64,000 nt of DNA. It comes from Geminicoccaceae bacterium. GTDB lineage: Bacteria > Pseudomonadota > Alphaproteobacteria > Geminicoccales > Geminicoccaceae. Below are positions 45,853-54,193 of the stretch, in pieces. Position 1 is the stretch's first letter, and each line of letters begins with the position of its first letter. The notes under the pieces are model-generated. The model made no database searches. It saw only the letters and a list, made by a program, of their open reading frames with translations, and was not told the DNA's origin. Made by a program: the position numbers and the translations under genes. The DNA lies in contig JACKIN010000001.1 in NCBI GenBank assembly GCA_020638495.1, positions 310,001 through 374,000 of the forward strand, in the 5' to 3' direction.

Positions 45853-46581
45853 TCAGAACAGCAGGCGCGCGCCGACGACGAAGAAGAGGGCGTCGCGCTC
45901 CTCGCCGTCGTCACGGGCGTAGTCGGCGGTCTGACCGAAGAGCCGCTCGTAGTGGACGCCGATATAGGGCGTGAAGGAGCGGTCGATCAGGTCGTAGCCG
46001 AGGCGTAACCCCATCTCCAGCTTTGGGCCCCAGGCGCCGGCCCCGATCCCCTCGTCGTCCACCATGGGCAGCGTCAGCTCGAGGCTCGGCACCAGGTTCA
46101 GGCGGTTGGTGATCAGCACCTCGTACTCCGTCTCGAAGCGCGCGAACGGCGTGTCCGAGACGAAGAGCGTGGCGTCGATCTCGAACCATTGCGGCGCCAG
46201 GCCCTGGATGCCGATCAGGCCGTGCAGGCGTGTGGCCCCCTCCGGCGTGTCCAGGCGCAGCCCGTAGGCGAGGTCGAAGAACTCGCTGATCGGCTGCGTG
46301 ACCCGGGCCTGGTTCTCGAGCTGCTCGAAGGCGTCCTCGTCGGTCGCGTACTCGGCCTCGCTGCGCCAGACGAAGCGCCGCTCGTCGCTGCCGACGAAGG
46401 CGTCGAAGTCCCAGGCGAAGACGTCCGTGTCGTCGCCCAGCCGGTATTCGAGCTGCTCCACCTGGACGCCCCAGAACTCGGGCCAGGAGTGGGGCATGGC
46501 CTGCGCCGGGGTGGTCGAGAGGAGGGCGAGTGCCAGAAGCGCCGGGACGAGTGCTGCGGCGTGGCTGCGGTGCCCGGCCAT
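45853..46581 (-). CDS. copB: Outer-membrane copper-resistance protein CopB
   Basis: 242 residues with a Sec signal (LVPALLALALLSTTPAQA) and the CopB/PcoB beta-barrel pattern: QLEYRLGDDTDVFAWDFDAFVGSDERRFVWRSEAE and EMGLRLGYDLIDRSFTPYIGVHYERLFGQTADYARDDGE, ending in an aromatic residue (LLF) like many outer-membrane barrels. The usual Met/His-rich N-terminal extension is missing; only PHSWPEFWG follows the signal. It is the last gene of the copper operon. Confidence 0.92.
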   Translation of the reverse strand: MAGHRSHAAALVPALLALALLSTTPAQAMPHSWPEFWGVQVEQLEYRLGDDTDVFAWDFDAFVGSDERRFVWRSEAEYATDEDAFEQLENQARVTQPISEFFDLAYGLRLDTPEGATRLHGLIGIQGLAPQWFEIDATLFVSDTPFARFETEYEVLITNRLNLVPSLELTLPMVDDEGIGAGAWGPKLEMGLRLGYDLIDRSFTPYIGVHYERLFGQTADYARDDGEERDALFFVVGARLLF

Positions 46582-46585
46582 CCCC

Positions 46586-48352
46586 TCAGGCCCCGCCTCG
46601 CGCTCTCGGCAGGCTCGCGGCCTCGGCGGGGGCGCCCTCGACGATGACCTTGCGCATCATGCCGGCATCCATGTGGTAGGCGAGATGGCAGTGGAAGGCC
46701 CAGGCGCCGGGGGCGTCGACCTCGACCTCCATGGTCACCGTGCTGCCGGGCTTGACGCTGATGGTGTGCTTGGCCGGGTTCCACTCGCCATTGCCGTTGT
46801 CGAGGATCGACCACATGCCGTGCAGGTGCATGGGATGCTTCATCATGGTCTGGTTGATGAACTTGAAGCGGACCCGCTCCCCGTAACGCAGCCGGATCGG
46901 CTCGGCGTCGGCGTACTTCACGCCGTCGATGGACCAGATGTAGCGCTCCATGTTGCCGGTGAGGCGGAGCTCGATCTCCCGCGTCGCCGGGCGCGGCGGG
47001 TAGAGCGGCGTCTGCGCCTTGAGGTCGGCATAGGTGAGGAACTTCCCGCCATTGGCGGCGCTCGGCACGAGGCCGCTGCCGGGGGCGTAGGAGGTGTCGC
47101 CCGTCTGGCCGGCGCCGGCACCGTGCGCGCTGTGGTCCATGCCGGCCATCGGCGCGCCGCCCATGCCTTCCATGACGGTGCCGTCGGGCATGACATGGGC
47201 GCCACCGGCCATGGCACCCTGGTCCATTCCGGGCATGGCGCCATGGTCCATGCCGGCCATGCTCCCGTGGTCCATCCCCTCGTGCGCCATGCCCATGTCG
47301 GCCATGGTCAAGAGCGGGGCGGGCCGGAGCTCGGGGATTTCGGCTGTCATGCCCTCGCGCGGGGCGAGCGTGCCGCGCGCCATCGCGGTACGGCCAACGG
47401 ATTCCGCAATGATCGAGTACGCGGCATCGTCCATCGGCCGGACGATCACGTCGTAGGTCTCGGCGACGGCCAGCCGGAACTCGTCCACCTTGACCGGCTG
47501 GACATTGTTGCCGTCGGCCTGGACCACGGTCATCTCGAGCCCGGGGATGCGGATGTCGAAATAGGTCATGGCCGAGGAGTTGATGAAGCGCAGCCGCACC
47601 CGCTCGCCCGGCGCGAAGAGGCCGGTCCAGTTCTGCGCCGGGCTCTGGCCGTTGATCAGCGGCGTGAAGCCCTGCACGTCCTCGATGTCGGTCGGCATCA
47701 TGCGCATCTCGCCCCAGGCACGCCGGTCGGCGATGGTTGCGGCCAGCCCGTCGCGGCTGGCGTCCCTGAAGAAGTCGAGGAGCGTCTGCTGCTGGCGGTT
47801 GTAGTAGTCGGCCGAGGCCTTGAGATTGCGGAAGATGCGGGCCCCCGAATGGGGGTGCGCATCGGTGAGCTGGACGACGTAGTCGCGGTCGTAGCGGAAG
47901 GGCTCGCGCGCCTCGGGCTCGATGACGATGGAGCCATAGGCGCCATCCGGCTCCTGAAAGCCGGAATGGCTGTGGAACCAGTAGGTGCCGCTCTGGATGA
48001 TCGGGAAGCGGTAGGTGAAGGTCTCGCCCGGGGCGATGCCGGGGTAGCTGATGCCCGGCACGCCGTCCTGCTCGAAGGGCAGGATGAGGCCGTGCCAGTG
48101 GATCGAGGTGGATTCGTCGAGGTTGTTGGTCACGTTGATCGTGACCTCCTCGCCTTGCCTGAAGCGCAGGACCGGCCCCGGCGTGGCGCCGTTGTAGCCG
48201 ATGCCGGTGCGGGTGAAGTCGCCGGTCTCGATCGTGACGCGGTCGACGGTGAGGTCGTAGGTGGCGGCGGTCGCGGGTATGTCGAAGGCCACGAGCGTGG
48301 CGAGCGCCACGGCCGCGGCAGCGGTCCGATGTCCGATCATGGGCGTATCCAT
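46586..48352 (-). CDS. copA: Multicopper oxidase CopA
   Basis: 588 residues from ATG 48352 (ATG 48340 is also possible). A Sec signal (TAAAAVALATLVAFDIPATAA) is present; the Tat signal that CopA proteins usually carry is not seen. Copper ligands are visible as SIHWHGL, WFHSHSG, HPMHLHG and AFHCHLAYHMDAGM. A Met-rich segment in the middle (MGMAHEGMDHGSMAGMDHG and further) should bind extra copper, as in PcoA. It oxidises Cu(I) and protects the periplasm. It is the third gene of the copper operon. Confidence 0.94.
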   Translation of the reverse strand: MDTPMIGHRTAAAAVALATLVAFDIPATAATYDLTVDRVTIETGDFTRTGIGYNGATPGPVLRFRQGEEVTINVTNNLDESTSIHWHGLILPFEQDGVPGISYPGIAPGETFTYRFPIIQSGTYWFHSHSGFQEPDGAYGSIVIEPEAREPFRYDRDYVVQLTDAHPHSGARIFRNLKASADYYNRQQQTLLDFFRDASRDGLAATIADRRAWGEMRMMPTDIEDVQGFTPLINGQSPAQNWTGLFAPGERVRLRFINSSAMTYFDIRIPGLEMTVVQADGNNVQPVKVDEFRLAVAETYDVIVRPMDDAAYSIIAESVGRTAMARGTLAPREGMTAEIPELRPAPLLTMADMGMAHEGMDHGSMAGMDHGAMPGMDQGAMAGGAHVMPDGTVMEGMGGAPMAGMDHSAHGAGAGQTGDTSYAPGSGLVPSAANGGKFLTYADLKAQTPLYPPRPATREIELRLTGNMERYIWSIDGVKYADAEPIRLRYGERVRFKFINQTMMKHPMHLHGMWSILDNGNGEWNPAKHTISVKPGSTVTMEVEVDAPGAWAFHCHLAYHMDAGMMRKVIVEGAPAEAASLPRARGGA

Positions 48353-48422
48353 GGCGATGTAGTCGACGGGTGGGGTGCCGCGATGGTCGCGGCACACGCT
48401 CGTTTTCCGTGTGTTCTGGCCG

Positions 48423-48992
48423 TCAGTGCTGGGCCAGGGTCTCGACGAAGTCGAACCTGCCCGCCATGCCGGCGTCGTAGTGGCCGGGCACGTTGCAGGC
48501 GAACTCGATCACGCCGTCCTCCGGAAAGGTCCAGACCACGTCCGCCGTCTGGCCGGGCTCCAGAAGCACGCTGTTCGGGTCGTCATGCTGGCCATGGCCC
48601 ATCGAAGCCTGCATGGCGGCGGCTGCCGCCTGGTCGATGCGATCGGGCAGGAGCACGCCGTGCTCCACCATCATCGCCATCTCGTCTTGGTGTGCGGCGT
48701 GCATCTCGGGCGTGCCGATGTTGAACTCGTGCACGAAGCCGCCGGCGTTGGTCACCGTGAAGCGCACGGTCTCGCCCGCCTTCACGGCGATCCGTTCGGG
48801 CCCGTAGTAGTTGTCGTCCATCTCGACGGTGACGGTGCGGGAGGCCTTGGCAGGATCGCCCGGCTCGCCATGAACGGCGTGGCCGTGGCCGCCGCCGTGG
48901 CTGCCGGCGGCGATGGCCTGGGTTGCGGCGAAGGGTAGCGTAAAGGCGACGAAGGCGGCGGCGATCAGGCGCGGACAGGTCGTCTCGGTCAT
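48423..48992 (-). CDS. Periplasmic cupredoxin-domain protein
   Basis: 189 residues with a Sec signal (LIAAAFVAFTLPFAATQAIAAG) and a His-rich stretch after it (SHGGGHGHAVHG). The cupredoxin core is VTVEMDDNYYGPERIAVKAGETVRFTVTNAGGFVHEFNIG with a His ligand, ending in VIEFACNVPGHYDAGMAGRF, which holds Cys, His and Met of a type 1 copper site. GAGGAACAGAC precedes ATG 48992. It lies between the small first gene and copA of the operon. Confidence 0.9.
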   Translation of the reverse strand: MTETTCPRLIAAAFVAFTLPFAATQAIAAGSHGGGHGHAVHGEPGDPAKASRTVTVEMDDNYYGPERIAVKAGETVRFTVTNAGGFVHEFNIGTPEMHAAHQDEMAMMVEHGVLLPDRIDQAAAAAMQASMGHGQHDDPNSVLLEPGQTADVVWTFPEDGVIEFACNVPGHYDAGMAGRFDFVETLAQH

Positions 48993-49080
48993 GTCTGTTC
49001 CTCGAAGGTCTGGATCGGTCGCAAGTGAGGCCGTCCGCGCCACGGATCTGGCGCGAAGAGCCGGCTCGGCGGCAAGTCCG

Positions 49081-49422
49081 TCAGACTCGAGGAGGGGGTG
49101 TGTCCGCTTCGGGCGAGCGTCCGACGAAGGCGCGGCCGTCCGGCGGCAGCATGGCAGCCTGCGTCGCCATGGGCAGCACCAGGGCAACGGCGACGTCCTA
49201 CGCCGGCATCGTGCCGCAATGGCCGATCATCGAGACGCAGGAGCGGTCATGTGGCGCACCACCATGATCGTGCTGGTCGAGCGGCTCCCAGGCGCCATGT
49301 TGCGTGGCCTGGACATCGACAGCGGTGTGGCCATCGTGGGCGCGTGCCGGCTCGATCGCCAGCATCGTCGCGACGACGAGGACGAGAAGCGACGTCAGGA
49401 TCGAGCGGACAGCGCAGGCCAT
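49081..49422 (-). pseudogene. Small periplasmic Cu-linked protein gene with an in-frame amber codon
   Basis: The frame from ATG 49422 codes a signal peptide (MACAVRSILTSLLVLVVATML), a His-rich part (AHDGHTAVDVQA, QHDHGGAPHDRSC) and CVSMIGHCGTMPA, then meets TAG at 49198-49200. Past that codon the same frame remains open for 38 codons to TGA at 49081, and the residues there (VAVALVLPMATQAAMLPPDGRAFVGRSPEADTPPPRV) look like a natural C-terminus. So either the gene is broken, the amber codon is read through, or there is a sequencing error. It stands directly behind a CueR-type promoter and ahead of the cupredoxin gene, so it is the first gene of the copper operon. A family of short His/Cys-rich periplasmic proteins near cop genes is the likely relative. 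Confidence 0.6.
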
Positions 49423-49429
49423 GGTTCAG

Positions 49430-49459
49430 CGCGTAAGCCTTCCATTGTTGGAAGGTCAA
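49430..49459 (-). promoter_or_regulatory. CueR-type copper-responsive promoter
   Basis: On the minus strand TTGACC (49459-49454) is followed by the operator CCTTCCA-ACAA-TGGAAGG (49455-49438) between the -35 and the -10 region, the arrangement in E. coli copA and cueO. The elongated 18- to 19-base spacer is the hallmark of MerR-family control. The -10 region is weak (TACGCG or ACGCGC). The next ATG lies only a few bases downstream, suggesting an almost leaderless message. No cueR gene is in the window. Confidence 0.75.
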
Positions 49460-49524
49460 GGACTATCTGATCGGTCGCGCGGATCGTCCGCACGCTGCTT
49501 CTTTCGACAGGAGAGACCATCTCG

Positions 49525-50424
49525 ATGACTTCCGGCCAGCCTCGATCGCCCGTCGCCACTGGCGCCGTACAATGGCCGCTCGCCATGGCCGTCCTGCCGG
49601 CGGTGGCCGGCTGTTTTCTGGCTCTGGCCCGCACGACCCTGGCCGAGATGGTCGAGCCCGACAGCGAGCCGCTCTGGGAGATCGGCGTGGTCGGCGGCGG
49701 GGGGTATCTGCCGGACTACCCGGCGGCCGACGAGAACCATGTCAACGGGCTCGCCCTGCCGTTCGCCATCTATCGGGGCGAGGTCTTCCGGCTCGGCGAC
49801 CGGGGGGCGGCGCGCGGTATCGTCGTGGATGATGGGGGGTTCGAGCTCGATCTCGGGCTGGATGCGGCCTTCCCCGTCGATTCCGACAACAGCGACGCCC
49901 GCGAAGGCATGAACGATCTCGACTTCCTGCTCGAGGTCGGGCCGCGCCTGACCTATCGCTTCCTGCCGCCCGAGGACCGGGACGAGCTGGATCTCGCGCT
50001 CGCCGTTCGCGCCGTCCTCTCCACCGACTTCAGCAACCTCCGCTACCAGGGCCTGACCGTCGCCCCGAGCCTCACCTACCGGCGCAACGACTTCCTCCTC
50101 GACGACATGCGCGCGGTCGTGTCGGTCGGCCCGCTCTTCGGCTTCGACGGGCTGAACGACTACTTCTACCGCGTGGCGCCGAGCGAGGCGCGCCCGGGCC
50201 GACCGGCCTACGAGGCGGATGACGGCTACATGGGCACCGAGCTGAGCGCCGGGCTCTCCTGGGGCATCCGCGAGAACCTGCGCCTCTTCGGCGGGGTGCA
50301 GCTCGGCTATTGGGGCGGTTCCGCCAACGACGACAGCCCGCTGCACCGCCAGGACCTGACCATCGGCGTCGGCGGTGGGCTGCGCTGGTCGATCCTCACC
50401 AGCGAGCGGCGGGTGGCGCGGTAG
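49525..50424 (+). CDS. MipA/OmpV-family outer-membrane protein
   Basis: 299 residues. The signal is at the N-terminus (MAVLPAVAGCFLALARTTLA). The body has the MipA/OmpV pattern: WEIGVVGGGGYLPDYPAADENHVNGLALPFAIYRGEVFR, LDLGLDAAFPVDS, and VGPRLTYRFLPP, ending in a long stretch of beta-strands. Such proteins are scaffolds or porins, some copper-linked. It is divergent from the copper operon, with the CueR-type site lying about 65 bases upstream of its start, so it may share the control. Confidence 0.86.
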   Translation: MTSGQPRSPVATGAVQWPLAMAVLPAVAGCFLALARTTLAEMVEPDSEPLWEIGVVGGGGYLPDYPAADENHVNGLALPFAIYRGEVFRLGDRGAARGIVVDDGGFELDLGLDAAFPVDSDNSDAREGMNDLDFLLEVGPRLTYRFLPPEDRDELDLALAVRAVLSTDFSNLRYQGLTVAPSLTYRRNDFLLDDMRAVVSVGPLFGFDGLNDYFYRVAPSEARPGRPAYEADDGYMGTELSAGLSWGIRENLRLFGGVQLGYWGGSANDDSPLHRQDLTIGVGGGLRWSILTSERRVAR

Positions 50425-50506
50425 GCGCCTAGGCTGGCTGGCCAAAACGGGCCGCGATAGACTGGCGCCGGCGGCCGCTCGCAAGGGCCGTGGCGGTGAG
50501 CGGATC

Positions 50507-52237
50507 ATGTCGGCAGGCACCAGCGCGTCGTCCGAAAGCGGGAGTCTCGACGTTGCCATCCTCGTCGCGGACGCGGTCGGCTACAGCCGGGCGATGAGCC
50601 GGGACGAGGCGGCGGCGCTGGGTGCCTTCGGGGCAAGCCGGCGGCTGATCGACCCGCTGATCCGGCAGCATGGCGGGCGCATCTTCGCCACGGCTGGTGA
50701 CAGCATCCTCGCCGAGTTCGGGTGTGCCGACGGTGCCGTGGGCTGCGCGGTGGCGATCCAGCGCGGGATCGAGACGGCGCTGGCGGCCGGGGCGCTCCTG
50801 ATGCGCTTTCGCATCGGCGTGCATCTGGGGCCGGTGCATCGGGTGGAGACCGATCTCCTGGGCGCCACGGTCAACATTGCGGCCCGGCTGGAGGGTCTCT
50901 CGAACACCGGTGGCATCTGCATCTCCGCGGCGGTGCGCGACGCGCTCGGCTCTCTCGACGGCCTGGTGCTCGAGCCGGTCGGGCAGCGCATCCTCAAGAA
51001 CATCGAGGCGCCGATCGAGGTCCTGCGGATCAGGCTCGGCGAGCCGGGGCGGGAGGATTTCCTCGAGCAGCGCCGGCTCGGCGTCGCCGTCCTGCCGTTC
51101 ACCGACCCCTCGGGCGAGGTCGCGGGCTATCTCGCCGACGGCCTCGCCGACGACCTGATCGCCGGGCTCGCCCGGTTCCGCACGCTGGCGGTGATGGGCC
51201 GCGGTGCCACGTTCCATTATCGGGGAGCGGCGGTCGACCCGCGCCGGGTGGCGGCGGATCTGGGTGTGGGCTTCGTCGTCCGCGGCACCTGCGTGGCGGA
51301 GGGCGCCGCTCTGCGGATCGGCATCGAGCTGGTCGCGGCCGGGACCGGCCCGGTGCTCTGGGCGGAGCGGTTCGAGGGCACGGCCTCGGACCTGCTCGCC
51401 ACGCAGGACACCATCGTCGAGCGGGTCGTGGCGGCACTGGCCGGGCGGATCGCCGCGGCAGGGCAGGCGGACTCGATCCGCCGGCGGCCAGCCAGCCCGG
51501 CCGCCTTCGACCTCGTGCTGCAGGGCATCTTCCACGCGCACCAGACCGAGCCGGCGGCCACCGCGACGGCACTCCGGCTCTTCGACGAGGCGCTGGCGCT
51601 CGAGCCGGACTATCCGCTGGCGCTCGCCTGGCAGGCGCTGATGCAGCTCCGTCGCTGGGGCTGGGCGCCGACCGGGGGCGGTGATCTGCAGCCGGTGCTC
51701 GAGCGTGCCCGCCGGGCGGCGACGCTCGACCCGGGCGATGGGTGGTGCCAGCTCGTGCTCGGGCAGGTCGCGATGTATGCGGGCGATCTCGACCTCGCCG
51801 CCGTGCACCACAAGCGGGCGACGGCGCTCAACCCGTTCGATGCGCATATCCTGGCGCTGCGCTCGCCGCTCGCCGTCTATCTCGGCAAGCCGGAGGAAGG
51901 TGTCCTGCTGATCGAGCGGGCCTTGCGCCTCGATCCCTTCCCGCCGCCCTGGTATGCCAGCAATCACGGCCTCGCGCTCTACGCGGCCCGTCGCTACGCC
52001 GAGGCGGCGGCCGCCTATGCCGCGGCCGCGATGCCGCAGACCGGCGTCCTTGCCGGCCTTGCGGCGAGTCTCGCGCGGCTGGGTGACGCGGCGGGCGCGC
52101 GGCAGGCGGCGGCGCGCCTCATGGCCCGCGAGCCGCACTTCAGGGTCGACGTCTTCATGACGATGCGCCCCTTCAGGGAAGCCGCTGATCGGCGGCATCT
52201 GCGGGAGGGCCTGCGCCTCGCCGGCCTGCCGGGCTGA
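50507..52237 (+). CDS. Class III adenylate/guanylate cyclase with a TPR-like C-terminus
   Basis: 576 residues. The cyclase domain (about 15-185) has VAILVADAVGYSRAM and GDSILAEF, which hold the two metal-binding aspartates, and VNIAARLEGL with the transition-state Asn and Arg. It continues with VLPFTDPSGEVAGYLADGLADDLIAGLARFRTLAVMGRG, the TolB-like nucleotide-binding region common in these proteins, and then TPR-like helical repeats. No membrane segment or signal peptide is seen, so it is probably soluble. The 3' end overlaps the convergent ABC ATPase by 65 bases. Confidence 0.9.
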   Translation: MSAGTSASSESGSLDVAILVADAVGYSRAMSRDEAAALGAFGASRRLIDPLIRQHGGRIFATAGDSILAEFGCADGAVGCAVAIQRGIETALAAGALLMRFRIGVHLGPVHRVETDLLGATVNIAARLEGLSNTGGICISAAVRDALGSLDGLVLEPVGQRILKNIEAPIEVLRIRLGEPGREDFLEQRRLGVAVLPFTDPSGEVAGYLADGLADDLIAGLARFRTLAVMGRGATFHYRGAAVDPRRVAADLGVGFVVRGTCVAEGAALRIGIELVAAGTGPVLWAERFEGTASDLLATQDTIVERVVAALAGRIAAAGQADSIRRRPASPAAFDLVLQGIFHAHQTEPAATATALRLFDEALALEPDYPLALAWQALMQLRRWGWAPTGGGDLQPVLERARRAATLDPGDGWCQLVLGQVAMYAGDLDLAAVHHKRATALNPFDAHILALRSPLAVYLGKPEEGVLLIERALRLDPFPPPWYASNHGLALYAARRYAEAAAAYAAAAMPQTGVLAGLAASLARLGDAAGARQAAARLMAREPHFRVDVFMTMRPFREAADRRHLREGLRLAGLPG

Positions 52238-52958
52238 TCGTCGGGCCGGGGGAAGCTCGCCCGCCGGCCGGGCGATCCTCGGTGATGCGCCCGTCGACGA
52301 GGTGGATGCGGCGATGCATGCGGTCGGCCAGGTCGAGATCGTGCGTGACGGCGACCACGGTGCGGCCGTCCCGCTCGACGAGGGTCTTCAGGATGTCGAA
52401 GACCTGCTCGGAGGACTGGCTGTCGAGCGAGCCTGTCGGCTCGTCGGCCAGGATGAGCGGTGGGTCGTTGGCGAGGGCGCGGGCGACGGCGACGCGCTGG
52501 CGCTGGCCGCCGGAGAGCTGGTCCGGGCGCTTGTGGCCGTGCTCGGCGAGGCCGAGCGAGGCGAGGATGCTCTCGGCCCGCTCGCGCCTCGCCGCGGCGT
52601 CGAGCCGGCCGAGCCGGCGCATCGGGATCATGATGTTGTCGCAGGCCGAGAATTCCGGCAGCAGGAAGTGGAACTGGAAGACGAAGCCGAGCGTGGCGAG
52701 ACGGAATTCCGCCCGCTCGTTCTCCGCCATGGCACTGGTCTCGCGGCCGTCGATCAGCACCTCGCCGGTGGTCGGCAGGTCGAGCAGCCCGAGGAGATAG
52801 AGGAGCGACGACTTGCCGGAGCCCGAGGGCCCGGTGATAGCGGTGAGCTCGCCCCGCCCGATCGCCAGGTCGATGTCGGCAACCAGCGTGACCGGCACGG
52901 CGCCGGCGAGGACGCGGGTGACGCCCCTGGCCTCGACCAGCGGGGCAGCGGGGCTCAA
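52173..52958 (-). CDS. ABC transporter ATPase, LolD/MacB type
   Basis: 261 residues from TTG 52958, overlapping the permease stop. Walker A is ITGPSGSGKSSLLYLLGLLD, with the Q loop FVFQFHFLLPEFSACDNIMIPM, signature LSGGQRQRVAVARAL and Walker B LILADEPTGSLDS; the switch is VTHDLDLADRMH. This is the LolD/MacB/FtsE branch. About 30 residues at the end (after ITEDRPAGG) are low in similarity and lie over the convergent cyclase gene, so the true domain ends near residue 230. Confidence 0.92.
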   Translation of the reverse strand: MSPAAPLVEARGVTRVLAGAVPVTLVADIDLAIGRGELTAITGPSGSGKSSLLYLLGLLDLPTTGEVLIDGRETSAMAENERAEFRLATLGFVFQFHFLLPEFSACDNIMIPMRRLGRLDAAARRERAESILASLGLAEHGHKRPDQLSGGQRQRVAVARALANDPPLILADEPTGSLDSQSSEQVFDILKTLVERDGRTVVAVTHDLDLADRMHRRIHLVDGRITEDRPAGGRASPGPTISPAGRRGAGPPADAADQRLP

Positions 52959-54193
52959 GTGGCGCCCCGGATGATGTCGACGGGGTTGAGCCGGGCGGCG
53001 CTGCGCGCCGGCAGGTAGCCGGCGATGCCGGCGGCCAGCATGGCGAGGGCCGAGGCCATGACGTAGTGCGCGGCCTCGTAGACCACCGGCAGGTGGGTGA
53101 GCTCGGTGTTCCGACGGAACTCGAAGGCGATGCTGCCCAGCACCTCTGTCAGGCCGAAGCCCAGAAGGCAGCCGAGGAGCGCCCCGGAGCCGCCCATGAC
53201 CAGCCCCTCGAAGAGGAAGATGCCGCGGATGTCGGCCGGCGGGAAGCCGATCGACTTGAGGATGGCGATGTCGCGCGCCTTCTCGTGGGTGATGATCGAG
53301 ACGATGTTGAAGATGCCGAAGCCGGCGACCAGGAGGATGGCGCCGACGACGGTGAACATGATGACGTTGCGGATCTCGAAGGCGTTGAGCAGATCCTCGC
53401 TGCTCTCCTGCCAGGAGACCGACTTGATGCCGAGCATGGCTTCGGCGCGGGCGGCAACGAGTGGCGCCGAATCGATGTCGGCCAGGCGGATGCGGATCTC
53501 GTTGATGGCCTCGGGCCGGTTGGCGAGGACCTGGGCACGCTTGAGCGTGGTGTAGACGACCCGTTCGTCCTGTTGCACCGAGCCCGTGCGAAAGAGCCCC
53601 GTCACCTTGAACTGGCGCGCATTGCCGCCGGCCACGGTGATCGTCAGGAGATCGTTGATGCCGGCACCCAGGCGTTCGGCCAGGCGCTCGCCGATGATGA
53701 CGGCGAAGCCGGCGCCGATGAGGTCCTCGAAGCGCCCCGTGGTCATGTCGCCAGCGATGGTCGAGACCCGGAGCTCGTCCAGGGGCTCGACGCCCATGAG
53801 GGCGACCCCCATGTCGATGCCGGCGAAGCGGACCACGGCCTCCACCTGGAGGGTCGCCACCATGCTCCCGTCGACCCAGCTCCTGAGGCCGGCCAGCACC
53901 CTGGTCGGGTTGAGGATGCCGCGCGGGTCCGGGACCGGCCTGAGGCCCGAATAGGCGACGGCCGCGAAGGCCTCGCTCGCCGGCTGGCGCGGCGTGGTGC
54001 GTGTTTCGTCGGTGATGCGGACATGCGGCACGGCGTCGATCAGGGTCTCGGTGAAGTCGCGCTGGCTGCCGACCATGAGGGCGGCCATGGCGATCGAGAA
54101 GCCGACGCCGAGCGCGACGCCGAGGATCGAGACGATGGTCTGCCTGCCGCGACCGGCGATATGGGTGAGGGCGATGGCGAGCAGGAGCCTCAT
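52955..54193 (-). CDS. ABC transporter permease, MacB/FtsX type
   Basis: 412 residues. One membrane helix at the start (GRGRQTIVSILGVALGVGFSIAMAALMVG), a periplasmic domain of about 240 residues and three helices at the end, the usual FtsX/MacB fold. The motif ARDIAILKSIGFPPADIRGIFLFEGLVMGG precedes the third helix. It forms a unit with the membrane fusion protein upstream and the ATPase downstream, each with a 4-base overlap. Confidence 0.92.
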   Translation of the reverse strand: MRLLLAIALTHIAGRGRQTIVSILGVALGVGFSIAMAALMVGSQRDFTETLIDAVPHVRITDETRTTPRQPASEAFAAVAYSGLRPVPDPRGILNPTRVLAGLRSWVDGSMVATLQVEAVVRFAGIDMGVALMGVEPLDELRVSTIAGDMTTGRFEDLIGAGFAVIIGERLAERLGAGINDLLTITVAGGNARQFKVTGLFRTGSVQQDERVVYTTLKRAQVLANRPEAINEIRIRLADIDSAPLVAARAEAMLGIKSVSWQESSEDLLNAFEIRNVIMFTVVGAILLVAGFGIFNIVSIITHEKARDIAILKSIGFPPADIRGIFLFEGLVMGGSGALLGCLLGFGLTEVLGSIAFEFRRNTELTHLPVVYEAAHYVMASALAMLAAGIAGYLPARSAARLNPVDIIRGAT

